Shown here piece by piece: positions 1-12,000 of a stretch of 64,000 nucleotides of DNA. The stretch's first letter is position 1. Every line of letters starts with the position of its first letter. Below the pieces are notes generated by a model. It did not search any database. It was not told the origin of the DNA and worked only from the letters and a program-made list of their open reading frames with translations. Source of the stretch: Panax quinquefolius. Lineage: Eukaryota; Streptophyta; Magnoliopsida; Apiales; Araliaceae. The stretch lies in contig CM035164.1 in the NCBI GenBank assembly GCA_020205615.1, forward strand, positions 125,963,537 through 126,027,536, read 5' to 3'. Made by a program: the position numbers and the translations under genes.

Positions 1-798
1 AAGTATCTAACAGAAGAGCTTACAGTCATATTAGAAGCCTATCATGTGCAGCCATCAAGTACCAAGGAGAAGGATCTTCAAGGTAGTTCATAAAGGGGTC
101 ATTCGAAGTGGTTGAGTAACCGAAGAAGCTGAGCATCATGCAAACACTCAATTGCACTTTAAGGGTGATCAAGCCAAGCTGCTAAGTATAGAAGATGTTC
201 AGAGCATGAAGACATCTTAGCAGCTCAGCACTGACTCCAACAACAACAAACAAACAACTCAACAAAGCCAGAGCCTGAGGGGTCCTTGTCTGAAGGGACT
301 AAACAAAGCCGTGGGCTGAGGGTCCTCATCCCGGGAGGACTAAATGAAGATTCCAAGCTGCTTTGATTGAAGAGTTCTAAGGAACTAGAGGAGTCCCAAG
401 GTCAGCCCTGAAGGAATCTTAGTGATTGAGGTCTTGCCTTCCTTGGTGGAAATCCTGCTGGTTGAAAGCGGAAGAGTGGATTAGGAGCTTGAGTCTCTGA
501 ACCACTTAAAACCCCTTGTGTCTTTTTACATTATGTCATTTACATTATGTACTATAACTGTTATAACTGCTATGTATGTTTTAACTGCTTACAACTAAAC
601 TTACTCTACGAACAATGTATGTATGATTATGAATATATCAATGAAGTGGATCTTTTACTTATTCTGACGTGCTTAAAAAGATTCTTATGTTTGTCATATG
701 CTAATTTAATAGTTATACAAAATAAACCCGAAAAGTATTTGAAATAAAAGGATCTATTCAACCCCCCTTCTAAATCTATTGTGCCCTCTGGGAACTAA
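1..798. repeat. Probable Ty1/copia-type LTR fragment (left edge)
   Basis: No convincing gene is present. The stretch ends in a run of seven C (about 755-765) followed by TGTGCCCTCTGGGAACTAAC (780-799), a pattern I associate with the 3' end of SIRE/Maximus-like copia LTRs in plants, which end in ACA. The interior has AAG-rich, non-coding text. The 5' end lies outside the window, so it could be a solo LTR, a truncated element or the end of a full one. The family assignment is by recollection of style, not by alignment. Confidence 0.35.
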
Positions 799-799
799 C

Positions 800-2316
800 A
801 ATATCCCTTACAACTTTTGAACGAAAATAATATTCCTTACGAATATAATATTCCCTACGAATATTAAATGAATATAATATTTCTTGCGAATATTAAACGA
901 AATAAAATTTCTTACGAATACAAAAAATAATATCGTAAGTAAATATAAAATAAATAATACCCCTTACCTCAGAAGAAGACTGGATACTGGAATAGTGAGG
1001 TAGCAGACTTCTCTTCTACTTTCTCTCTAAAGCTTCTCTCTCTATAGCTTCTCTTTCTATAATTGCTCTTGTGAGTCTTAGTGAATTGGTTAGAATGAAG
1101 GAAGAATGAGCTTCTATTTATAGAAAAATATAATTTCGATAATTGCACGTTTTGGGGCTCTAAATATTACAGTATAATACATTCATCTTTTTCTTCATTT
1201 TTAATTTAGTCCTGAAAGTATTATCAAACTTGTACCACCTCCCCTAATAATATATCATGTGAATCAATAGTACAATCATGTGATTCAATAGTTCTAGACA
1301 TTTGAAAAAAATAATTACAGTATAGTACCTTCACATATACCTCCATTTTTAATTTAGTCATGCAAGTATTATCAATCGTGCACCACCTCCCCTAATAGTA
1401 CATGCATGTGAATCAATAGTACACACATGTGAACAAATAGTTATAAGCATGTGAATTAATAGCAATTAATTGCTCATTTATCCAATTAATTACCCGATTG
1501 GTCAATATAACCTCCAGACATCAATTATTATCGGAATAGATGTCGATTTTCACTAACACTAATAATCATAACACAATGAAAATATCAATTTCATCTTTAA
1601 TCAATACGAACTTATTCATCATTAATATTATAACTCACAATATTAACAACTAGATCGTTCCCAGGAAAGAGGGGACTTTCCGATAAGGATTTCTCCCTAT
1701 TTGCGCGCAATTAGGTGACCAAACCTCTCTTCGACAAAACTTTCTAGACATCGTCAATATTACAATTAATAATATGAATAATTTTGTCGTCTCAATTATT
1801 GATTTAATAATATAACATATTATGCAGATGATATCTTGTGACAATAATTGAATCAATAATATGAGAGATATTATCAAAGAATTCTTGTAGCAATAATTGA
1901 GTATAAATGTTGGACTTCTTCTCACATAAACATCAATAATCAATACCGGTATTACTATGCAACCACGCCAGATTCATCATACTTTTTTACTACCGGGTAG
2001 TTCAACAGTTTAACGGTAAAACTTTCGCAGTTATTTTTAAAAATATTTCAGTCATTTTCTAACTACGACAGTACCTTCGTTGTGAGGTTCACCAATGATT
2101 GTGTCGTCGTACGATATATTCCCTGTTAAAACAAATATTTCCCGACCAATCGAATATTCCCCGACAGAACGAATATTTTATATCAACTTGTTTACTTTGC
2201 AAAATATTCAAATGTCACTCTTAACTTTAACCTTTATCAATTTAACCATTTACTAAATAAAATAATAATTATAAAAAAATTGAATACTTTCATTTCATAA
2301 AATTCGGGGTTTTACA
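800..2316 (-). repeat. Ty3/gypsy LTR fragment, minus strand
   Basis: Read on the minus strand, the segment starts TGTAAAACCCCG at 2316, like the TGTAAGACCCC start of the complete gypsy LTRs in this window. It shares with them the block around 1975-2170 (ACCGGGTAGTTCAACAG, runs of CGAATATT) and a TATAAATA box (1115-1122) followed by a CT/GA-rich leader. It also shares the block at 1655-1710 (GGAAAGAGGGG, GCGCGCAATT) with the LTR at the right edge of the window. The LTR is incomplete at its 3' end near 800, where copia-like sequence begins. Confidence 0.6.
1115..1122 (-). promoter_or_regulatory. LTR TATA box
   Basis: On the minus strand this reads TATAAATA, followed downstream (toward lower coordinates) by a GA/CT-rich leader at about 1010-1075. 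The same layout recurs in every gypsy LTR of the window, so it is the likely Pol II TATA element of this LTR fragment. Confidence 0.5.
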
Positions 2317-2610
2317 CAAAATCTCTCAAATGAAACCCTTATCTAAGCACCGTCTCAAAATATTAATTCCTAATCCCAAATTGAATTCAATTTAGAAGAG
2401 GAACTTGTTGCGAATTTGTGACTAAGACCATCTATAATGGAATATGTTGCTAACAAAAGATAGGATATGTAATTAAGACCATCTATAATTCAATTTAAAA
2501 GAGGAACAAATTCTGGAACCTCCCCTGCTCCTAGGTTTTTAAGCTGAAGTGGATAATGTTATTTGAGAAAAACAAAAGATATGGGAGGTTATTCAGTCAT
2601 TAAACAGTAA

Positions 2611-2961
2611 GGGACTATTTGTTTAGTACTGAATACATTGGATGGCTGGATGGTTGAATCGATTACTCGTTAAGTCGCTTTATTTTGGAAAAAAATTATG
2701 CGAATGGACCGAATCGATCGAGATGATTGAAATTTGAATGGTTAAGTCAGATTTTTTTGACTGAATGGTTGAATGAGCAACTGAATAAATTAAAAAAAAT
2801 ATTAACTATTATATTAAGAAATATTAAATAAATTTACAACAATTTTGAATTTTTTCAGAGGGGTAAAATAATAAAAAAAATTCATTCAAATATTTTAGAC
2901 ATATTAATTATCAAACAATTTTTTTTATTCAAGATTCATTCAGTTTTTATCAAACACTCCC
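2611..2961. mobile_element. Harbinger/Tourist-like MITE, copy 1
   Basis: The element starts GGGACTATTTGTTTAG and ends ATCAAACACTCCC, so its ends are inverted and complementary apart from a few mismatches. It is flanked by TAA (2608-2610 and 2962-2964), the 3-bp target duplication typical of PIF/Harbinger Tourist MITEs. Its interior matches the element at 27955-28338, including TTTACAACAATTTTGAATTT and TTCAGAGG(G/A)GTAAAATAAT. Confidence 0.6.
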
Positions 2962-3180
2962 TAAAACGTTCCATTTTGATTCTTTGAAGTTGAAGCTCTA
3001 AGTGGTAAAATCGTTAATTAACAAGAATTTATGGACAATTATTATTTCTTACATTCTCAAAGAATTTAAGTCACTAGCCTCCCCCTAACCCCTCCCATGA
3101 TGATTTCTCTAGTTCTTTATCCGTCTCTCTCTCAAAACCTTTAACCGGTTGTTTTCCGACTACTTTCGGCCAGTTTTCTG

Positions 3181-3452
3181 TCAACAATTGGGATTTTCAA
3201 CAATCTCATAGCTGTTTTCCGGCAATGGATTCGCAGTTTTAACTCTATATTTACTTCAATAATTTAGTAGTATTTCTCAAATTTTATGCATTGTTACATC
3301 TGTAAAATCTCTATCAGCCGGTTCTCTATGAACAATTCGGATGTTCAACTCTCTCAGGGCTGTTTTCCGGCTGTGTATTCGCAGTTTTACATTTTCTGCT
3401 CTAAATTTACTTCAATAATTTAATAGTAGTAGTATTTTTCAAATTTTAAGCT
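3181..3452. repeat. Imperfect direct duplication in 5' flank
   Basis: Two units of about 110-120 bp (3181-3290 and 3328-3452) are alignable by eye: CAACAATTGGGATTTTCAAC versus GAACAATTCGGATGTTCAAC, then GCTGTTTTCCGGC, ATTCGCAGTTTTA and a T-rich end reaching CAAATTTTA. They lie directly before the start codon of the BEH4-like gene, so they probably belong to its promoter or 5' leader. Confidence 0.55.
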
Positions 3453-3749
3453 ATCTTGTAGCTGTAACTTATCTTGTAGCTGTAACTTCTCTAGCTTCTC
3501 CATTAAAAGTCCATTTTTAATTTAATCCAAATTTGAATTAATGGCATAATAACAGAGTTTGAAATATCACAGTCGCCATCACCATAAAAACAAAATTCAT
3601 AATTGAGTCGTTGATCCTATGATCAGTACTGAAATGATTAGCATCACATTAGTCGTTTTCGGTCACATGATCCAGTAGCAGTTCAAGCAGCTTGTAATAA
3701 AAGGAAGTTCAATTTGTTAATTGATTTGTGAGGGAGAGGAGAGAGAAAG

Positions 3750-6700
3750 ATGCCGACGGGAGGAGGTAGCCGGCTGCCGACGTGGAAGGAGAGAGAAAAC
3801 AACAAGAAGAGAGAGAGGCGCAGGAGAGCAATCGCTGCTAAGATATTCGCCGGACTGAGAATGTACGGCAATTTCAAGCTCCCGAAGCATTGCGACAACA
3901 ATGAGGTTCTCAAAGCCCTATGTAATGAGGCCGGTTGGACCGTTGAGCCCGACGGCACCACCTACCGGAAGGTACGCTGATTATTTATTGTATTAATGTT
4001 GAAATTTGAAGATTAAAAATTGTAATTTGAGAAAAAAAAACTATGTTACGGTATTAGATTTTCATTTTGAGCGGGACAGAGTGTAATTAATCGTCGCGAT
4101 GCATTTTAGTATTTGGCGCGACCCCGCCATGGATGAATATTATTCGGAGTTATGTAAACGTGCACCAGCTCCGGTTGCGCATTTTAGCTGATAAGTTTAC
4201 TATTTTGCTGCAATTATACCGCATTTTAGCTGTTTACATTACGCATTTTAACAGTTTGGGAGCGCCTCTTCTAACCTGAACGGGTCCGACGCGGAACCGT
4301 TCTCTTATGTCTGACTTAGTGACGCATGTTATCGACGGTCTTTCTTTTCTGAAAGTATTAGCAGGAGTTTGTTAAGATTGGGGTTTACCGAGTCAGAGGG
4401 TTAGATTATGCTGCCTGCTTTCTTTTCTTTTCTTTTCCCTCCACCGAATAACCGGCGCACGTTAGATTAGATCTCAGTCGGAACTGTAAAAAAACAAACT
4501 TACGCCTCTTTTTCTCTTACCTTTTTTTACCATCACGCAAGAATACAAAAATCCTTGTTGCTGCAAGTTAAAAAAATTTAAATCTCAGCGGGGAATCATC
4601 AAGACCATAATACCCCTATCGAGTTATCTTTATTCCATGTCAAATTCCCATTTTGTATCTTGAAAACTGAAAATCACAAGTGGTATTTTTGGTGGGTTGA
4701 TGTACTTTAAGCTTTATCACTTTGGCCTCCTTTTTCCCCCTTTCATAGATTGGGTGCACCATTTTTTGGTGAAGCTTTAGCTTATTTTATGGCAACAGAA
4801 CCTTGTGCAATTGATAAAATAAAAGGCTCAGTATTCCATTTACGTAATATACTTGCTGTTCTCGTGAACGTCTTCTTTTATGAGACAGTTCCATTATTTG
4901 GAATCATCTGTTCTTGGTACACTCCAATCAATGAGCCCCCTTGGATTTATTGGACTTCCATTCTGATATCTGGGTTATATTATTGTCCTTTTACTAGCTG
5001 GGTGCAATAGTCGAGTCTACCAGGTCAGTGAAACTGTGAAAGTTTGGGTATATTTAACTATTCAGGTGTTCTATGGTCCAAAAGGAAGCAAATACTTTAC
5101 CCTGCAGCTTCATGCATTAAGTGATATATTAAGCAATTCCCCAAATAGCATTTTTAAGTAGTGATGTAGGAATATACTGGTAGTTATTTTTGGGGACTGA
5201 AACTAAGTGACTAATTGACCTTTGTTAAGGTATAATTAAAAAAAACAAATTTTAGAGTTCTTGAAAATATGTTGTTTGGTGATGGACCAAAAAAGTTGGT
5301 TCTAGGACAATAATAATAGTTCACCGTATGTCATGCTATGATGAGAGAATACTATTAGTAAACCACTGACAGCTACTCAAGTTTCCCCCTTTCACCTTTT
5401 GTATTTTCTTTACTTTTTCATTAAACAAGGGTAAGTTTAATTATTATGGTTCTTTTGAAAAACAATTTGGGAAAATTACTTGCGGTTGTGGGGAGATCTT
5501 ACATTACAACTTCACCATCTAGCAACTTGTGGTATGCAACTGTGAAATATTATCTGCTAGGCATCTTCTATCATTTATTTTATTACCTCTTATCGAAGCT
5601 TGGGTTTATCTTCAGAGTTCAAACACTGATGAGCCGGTCAGAATTTATGAGATTACTGATCATTCTGGAGTGATTGCAAATAGGACTAGTAAAAGTATGT
5701 AGTTCAAAATGACAAGATGAGCCGAGCTATTGTCAAAGCAAACAAAACCAAATAACGTTCTAATAGTTGAAACATGTATTTTGCTATACATTGTGGCGCA
5801 GTATATCGAAATTATGTCCTCGCTGTTCATTAAAATTGTAAAGATGGCCAATGTAGAAAATTACACAGTAGTATTACCCGAAGTAAGGTCGGAACAACAT
5901 TATTTTGGAATTGCCGTGTTTATATATGATGACAAGTTAAATGTTTAAAAAATGAACATAGAGACTGCAGTACTAGAATAGGTATTTACCTCTTTAATTT
6001 ATCATCTTGTGTGGAACAGTGTAATTTCCATATTCAAATGGAAATCTATTACAGAGGACTTTTAAGGGAAGTATCAGTATCTTATAATATACAGTTAAGC
6101 TAAACTTTGGTTGTACTTGTAGCATAAGCAAAAGTTATAGGGATATAATTTCTGCAGAAGCAAGTCTGATAGTTATAAGAGCTTCAGAAAAATTGTCATT
6201 TTCTGGTAGGTGTGAGATTGGCAGTCAAATTGTCTGTCCCATTGAAATTCCAGTGAATGCTTTCATAATGCTTTAAATGCCTGCCAAAAAATTTCAGGGA
6301 TGCAAGCCCGTGGAGCACATGGACATTATGGGTGGATCTGCATCAGCGAGCCCATGCTCATCTTATCAACCAAGCCCCTGTGCTTCATACAACCCCAGTC
6401 CTGGGTCCTCTTCCTTCCCTAGCCCAGCCTCTTCCTCTTATGCTGCTAATGCCAATGTAGATGGCAATTCCCTCATCCCATGGCTCAAAAACCTCTCCTC
6501 TTCATCCTCATCAGCCTCTTCCTCCAAGTTTCAGCATCTCTATATCCATACTGGCTCCATCAGTGCTCCGGTCACCCCTCCTACGAGCTCGCCAACTGCT
6601 CGAACCCCTCGACTTATAACTAACTCCAGATGGAATGCACCTCACTACACTTTCCATGCATCTTCTACCCCACCAAGCCCTGGCCGAAAGATCCTTCCTG

Positions 6701-7119
6701 ATTCAGAATGGTTTGCAGGCATTCGAATTCCACAAAGTGGCCCAACTTCTCCAACATTTAGCCTCGTCTCGCCAAATCCATTTGGATTCATGGAAGAGGC
6801 CCAAGCAGGTGGCGGTTCTCGCATGTGGACACCTGGACAAAGTGGGACTTGCTCTCCGGCTATTCCAGCTGGCTTTGATCAGAATGCTGATATTCCAATT
6901 GCTGAAGTGATATCAGATGAATTTGCATTTGGAAACAACACGAAGAGGCTAGTGAAGCCATGGGAAGGAGAGAGGATCCATGAGGAGATCGTTTCAGATG
7001 ATCTAGAACTCACTCTTGGGAGCTCACGGACCAGGTGGGGTTTTGGCAAAAATGTTTAATTAGAAATTGAATATTGTGTTCTTTTCTCGATCACTTGATT
7101 TGCTTTATATTGCAGGTAA
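3750..7119 (+). CDS. BEH4: BES1/BZR1 homolog transcription factor (BEH4-like)
   Basis: Brassinosteroid-signalling transcription factor that binds E-box/BRRE DNA in the nucleus. Exon 1 is 3750-3971 (74 aa, AAG|GTACGC). Exon 2 starts at 6298 after TTTCAG, in phase 0. Exon 1 encodes the basic atypical bHLH-like domain ([20 protein letters not shown], then [20 protein letters not shown]). Exon 2 has the Ser/Pro-rich region with repeated S/T-x-x-x-S/T GSK3-type sites, the [10 protein letters not shown] motif near the family's 14-3-3 site, [14 protein letters not shown], and the C-terminal LELTLG motif (EAR-like LxLxL). Read through, exon 2 ends at 7059 (327 aa). If the donor at 7034/7035 is used, the next codons are AGG TAA and the protein ends GSSRTR after 320 aa. 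As I recall it, Arabidopsis BEH4 ends in a similar short tail, so the spliced form is favoured. No complete competing ORF lies in the 2.3-kb intron. Identity as a BZR family member is very secure; BEH4 rather than another BEH is likely. Confidence 0.93.
4753..5702 (+). other. Unexplained coding-like stretch in BEH4-like intron 1
   Basis: Within the 2.3-kb intron, frame 4750-5010 is open for 86 codons. It reads like a hydrophobic membrane protein segment ([34 protein letters not shown]). A second open stretch at about 5565-5702 reads [16 protein letters not shown] then [18 protein letters not shown] before a TAG. The two are in different frames and have stops between them. I do not recognise the family. 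They may be a decayed captured gene fragment or chance ORFs in AT-rich DNA. Confidence 0.25.
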
Positions 7120-7171
7120 AATTTGAATATTGTGTTCTTTTCTTGATCACTCGATTCGCTTTATATTGCAG
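7035..7171 (+). repeat. Terminal intron with tandemly duplicated 3' splice site
   Basis: A unit of about 57 bp occurs twice in tandem (about 7065-7120 and 7122-7177). Each copy contains GAATATTGTGTTCTTTTCT and ends TATATTGCAGGTAA. The donor CCAG|GTGGGG lies at 7035. Acceptors at 7114-7115 and 7170-7171 are both followed by GTAA, so either gives AG|G TAA, encoding Arg and then stop. Either choice would leave the protein identical and change only the 3' UTR. Confidence 0.6.
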
Positions 7172-9094
7172 GTAAGAAGGGACACTAGAGTGAAGATCAC
7201 TGGTTCCTTGATATCAAGCATGGTATGCTGTTCCACAAATAGAATAGAAATGGATCTTAAGTAGTCTGGGAAGTTAATCCTTTCCTTTTTCTCTATGTTC
7301 TGCATAAATTGTCTTCTTAACAATATATGGAGCTACAATATTTAGGGTGGTTTTACAATCGCTCAAATCTATTAGTTTAAATTTTCTTGAAGGTTGAAAT
7401 GAGCAGAGACAGGCTGCCCCCATCTTATTTAGTGTCGAAAAAGAAATGTGACATGACTTGAAGATTGTTGAGTTCATATAAAATGGACTTGTCGACTTCA
7501 TGTATATCTTTGACATGAGAATGATATGTGCATGATATCTTAGGAGGCGCGTATCATTGCAATCTTTACGGCTTTTTATTTATCATCAACATAGATGCAC
7601 TGTCATTGCTTTATAGAATTTATTAGAGTTAATGGTGAGGACAAAAATATGGCATTTTAAGACGGACAAGTAGACAAGAGGGTGGTGGACCAATCCACTA
7701 CTTATAACTTTGCCACCGAATGTTTTGAAAGGTGTTGGTTGTAGGGTTGTTTCTTTTTTACTTTTTCTTATCAGTCAATGTGCTACTAATTAAAGTTAGG
7801 TCAAGTGCTAATCAAATGATATGAAATGCTGCAAATCCCTGCCCTGCAGTATATGGACCCTTTCTAATTTGGCAAATGCTGGTGATACGTATACTACAAT
7901 GAGTGAGCTATTTGAGACGGTAAATATGTACATAAATTCTTTTAATTTTAGTCCATATAACGATGAGTATCATAAACTATCATCACTTGTTGTGAGATTT
8001 ATTAGTTCATAATGGTGAGCATAAAATTAAACAAATGTCAATGAGATTTTTATAGATGGAAGGTTTTCAAAACATCTCTGGAAGTTTGTATTTGTTAGTA
8101 CTGTTTTTCTTATATTTTATTAGTACTTATTTCAAGCAAATACACTGCCGATAACAAACAAGAACCTTCAGCTGAGTTGACGGGAGTGGTTAGCATGAAG
8201 TTCATTTTTTGATAAGTTGGTCAATTGACCAATAGAGTACTGACACGCAAGCGAGGCTCTATGTGTGTCAGCATTTTATTGGCTAATTGACCAACTTACC
8301 CAAAAATTAACTTCATACTAACCGGATCCCTGGAAGTATCACTGCTAGGTTTGTTCTTTTCTTTTACCTGTATCGGCTCACTTCCATCTATTCTTGTTTC
8401 CACAAAGTTTACTTTTATTTCTTTAATTTTTTGGAAATGAACAACTTTAGTTGCAACTGAAAATTCACGTCCACTACTATTAGTCGCGGCTATTAGAGGC
8501 ATATGCTTGTTGGAAGTCCATATTCTTAAGTGGAGGGGCTATAGAGGAATCAAATTAGGCATTTAACTTGCAGGATCCTTAATCTACTATTTGGGGTGAG
8601 ATCTCTTTCTCCAAGCTAACAAAATTAAACTAAAGGTCGCAAATTTCAAAAAGAACTTAACTTATGCCCATATTGGCAATCCATATAAATTTTAGTATAA
8701 TAACCTTTTGGGGGAAGAGAAAAATAAATGAAGTAGTTTGTCTTTGTGTCAAGTGAGACAGAGATTCATACAATACCAAAATAAAAGGCAACCAGTCGAG
8801 AGTTCATCATTTGAACAAATAACCTTTTTCACACCAAAGAATTTTAATTGTTTGAATATGAATTATATACAGTTGAAAGTTCCAATATTTCCACCACAAT
8901 GAATATTTTTAACACCTAGACCCTTTCTGGTTTTCTTTGTGCTGTACAACCATTTGGGCACCAATGGCTTGATCTTAAACAAAGAGATCGAAACTACCAT
9001 AAATTGGAAAACATGACCAAAGAACCTTATATACTTCACCTGATAAGATACTTTTGAAGTAAGTAGATATCTTGTCAACACAAACCCTTACCAA
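7172..9094. other. Intergenic region between convergent genes
   Basis: It begins with the presumed 3' UTR of the BEH4-like gene and ends with the 3' UTR of the minus-strand FYVE gene. Apart from the foldback element at 8182-8330, I see no gene, RNA or structured repeat. The short ORFs here look like chance. Confidence 0.5.
8182..8330. mobile_element. Foldback MITE (long hairpin)
   Basis: The two arms, about 67 bp each, are inverted copies. The left arm runs GGTTAGCATGAAGTTCATTT then AAGTTGGTCAATTGACCAAT then CTGACAC. The right arm carries GTGTCAGC, TTGGCTAATTGACCAACTT and ACTTCATACTAACC. Outer ends are GGGAGT and GGATCCC. The element carries no ORF, so it is non-autonomous. I could not settle the target-site duplication, so the superfamily is open. 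Confidence 0.65.
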
Positions 9095-12000
9095 TCACCT
9101 CCCGTGTTTCTTGTACAAATCTGCCAATGCATGATAGAGAATTGCAGCTGCAGGAGGCCGTGGCAATGATCCAAGAAGGATGTCTGACGTTTTAATAGAC
9201 GATCTACCATAGAATCTGGAATTTTCTTGCCTACGGGTTTTCACGATACTCCCTTCAAGTGAGCACCCAACAAATGCACCTACAAAGCAATTATGTTGTT
9301 GTCAAATCATCCATTGGAATCACGATAAATCATGTCATCCCATGACAGAATAGAAGACCATTCATCTTACAATTTATTTCAGAAGTTGCAATGTTCAAGA
9401 CCCTGAGTTGGTACATCTTATACCTTAAGACTGGACTACAATTACATAAATCCATCAGAGTTTTTCTAGGTAATTGTTAAATTCACGACACTTTTTGCTA
9501 TTTTCACAACTAAAGTGTCGCTCTAGATGTATAGCGATGGTGAAAACCGTCGCTATAAAATCTATAGCGACACTTTTGTTGTGAAAATAACATTTTCTGT
9601 TGTAGATTTAACAATTTCCTTTTTCTAATGAGGCGAATAATCCAATGGCTTCTCAAAGGCCAAATCAGTTGGCTTCCATATAGATAATACGCATGGCAAA
9701 AATAACTCGGTATACACCATTTAATAAAATCTTTGATTAAGGGTATGACAAAATCTAAACACTACTGTAGAAGTAGGATTTTAAAATAATCATTAGATGA
9801 GTGTAACTGGAGGATGACTGACTTAATCAATGGTCTAAACAGAAAAAAGACATTACATGGTAAGGTATCTCCTATTTGATAGGACTTGGTTGACTTCATT
9901 TGTATGTTTTTCCCTTCAGAACCCTATTTAGCATATTATTAAACACATTAATTTTATTTGCTTAGTGAGATTATCCATAAAAAAAACAGAGAGATTCGTA
10001 AGGGAATGTGTCAATGTGATAGCAAAACATTGTCCTATATGTACAGATGATGAAGGCATTTGGATAGACTTGTCTTACTCTTGTTCCTTTAACCATTTTC
10101 TTTCTTTCATTTTTCTATTATTTAAAAATTTGAGTGGGTAGGAATTTTATATATATTTTTTATGGAAAAAAATATGTCAAAAAATGGGAATATTGGATAT
10201 GAGCTGCTAATTAAGCCTCTTTCATCAACTACACAAACTACACAGAAAAAAATGAAGGCGAAAGGCCCAAAGTCATAGAACACTCTTAAATAAGTAAACT
10301 ATAAGAACTGCACCAGGAAATTGCAATAAAAATTTCCTAAAAAAAGAAGGGAATATAACATAAATGAGCAAATAATCAATGCAATAATAAAATATATACT
10401 CAAACTGGAGGCAAAAAATGTTAAAGTTGGGAATTTGAATTGCAACAACACGTGTCAGATATATGTGCAAATAATATCAGTAACTAAGAACAACAAAGTT
10501 GAACATACAAAGTAGCCCACAAGGGTTAGTGCCACTTTGGCTATCTAAAGCTCACAAAAGTCTGCTACAATTATTGTTTATGTCTAGTATAATACCTTTT
10601 AGGGTGAAGAACCAGCCATCGCACAAATCAGTAGGTAAATAGGAAAGTAAGAATTTGAAGGTGGACTAAATGACACGATAAATTTACTTGATATCATCAC
10701 TGCTATGACAAGAGGAGATGCTGCAGCATATAAACTGCAGCAACCCGAAGTAAAGAGTATATTGAGAATATCTGACTTAAACTTCAGAGCATTCTAGTAT
10801 ATTGCAGGATAAAGATGTACCTTTACTACAGCTGTAAGTATAACAAGCAGCATAACCACCATCTCCAGCTCGTATATCAGCTTCCGCAGCCCTTCCAACA
10901 ATGCCAACAGCTGCGCTCAAACCAGCTCCAATTGAAAAGTGAACATTTCCACCAAATGTCCTGACAGCATCATTATTTCTTAATACAATTATGAAATCTG
11001 TCACTTCCCCACCAACCTGTTTAATAGTGAAAATCTTATCAGGGGAAGGAAATGAACAGTTTTCAGGGGTCACCCACGCAATTATGTAAAGTACAAAATA
11101 ATCAGTTTTTTTTGGGAAGGGGTGGGATACATAGCTATCACAAATCATACCCTAACGATTTTATAGTTGCCAAGCACACATCAAAATCTGGTACACTTTC
11201 TTTATAGGTACTAACTATGTTACATGGACACTGGTGTAGACATCAGATGTGGATAATGGATATGCATCAGTATTATATTTGGCAACCAATTAAATATATG
11301 CCTACATATTGTAGGCCTTCATTTTCTACAATAAAATAATAATATGTAACGAAACTGAAAATTTTCTAGTCGGGACATTAACTCGTCAGCTATAGATAGT
11401 AAGTGCACTTTCTATCTTTTTCTAAAGGAAGGAGGTAGAATGTCTTCTCATTTCCATTGAAGAATTAGAAATGTAAGAGGATAAGAAATAGAGGACCAAA
11501 ATTAAGATGTCTATGAAGCAGGAAACAATTCCTGTAATATTCTCAAGGTGGAAGAAAGCACCACAGGTAAACATATTTCACCTGAGCTCCCCAACCAATG
11601 CCGAAGGAAGAAATCGCAGATGGTGGAGACCACAATCCATCTTCTCTACGAGCAACAACTAGTCCTGTGCCGATGTTGTAGGTCACCATCATGCCAACTT
11701 TTGCAATAGTAAGAATTGCAAAGCCTTTTGCTTGTTTTAGTATAGCATCTGGTATGAACTTTTCAGGTGTCAAAGAGCCAACCTGAGATTGATAGTCCAG
11801 TATGTTATGAGCCATTCAAGTATTGCACATATAAATAAACAGTTATCAAATTCATTTCAGCATGCAACTGGATATAATAAATCATAGAGAGGAAAGAGAC
11901 ACATGCAAACTTCAAAAATCACAACTATGCTTTTCCAGCTTAGGGATTGAGTCATACTCCCATTATTACATACTAAGTCTTACTTGGGTTCTTCCACAAC

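Larger units (their letters stand above)
2317..3749. other. Upstream region of the BEH4-like gene
   Basis: No gene. It holds a 351-bp Harbinger-like MITE (2611-2961) and, nearer the gene, an imperfect direct duplication of about 110 bp (roughly 3181-3290 and 3328-3452). Both copies carry GCTGTTTTCCGGC, ATTCGCAGTTTTA and TTTACTTCAATAATTTA. A short tandem repeat follows at about 3455-3490 (unit ATCTTGTAGCTGTAACTT). A GA-rich leader (3728-3749) precedes the start codon. I see no clear TATA box. Confidence 0.5.

Noticed and set aside
11143..11163. Alternative 5' extension of the YSC84 exon 4 ORF
   Set aside because: The ORF start lies in intron; the exon begins at 11016 after an AG acceptor and joins exon 3 in phase.
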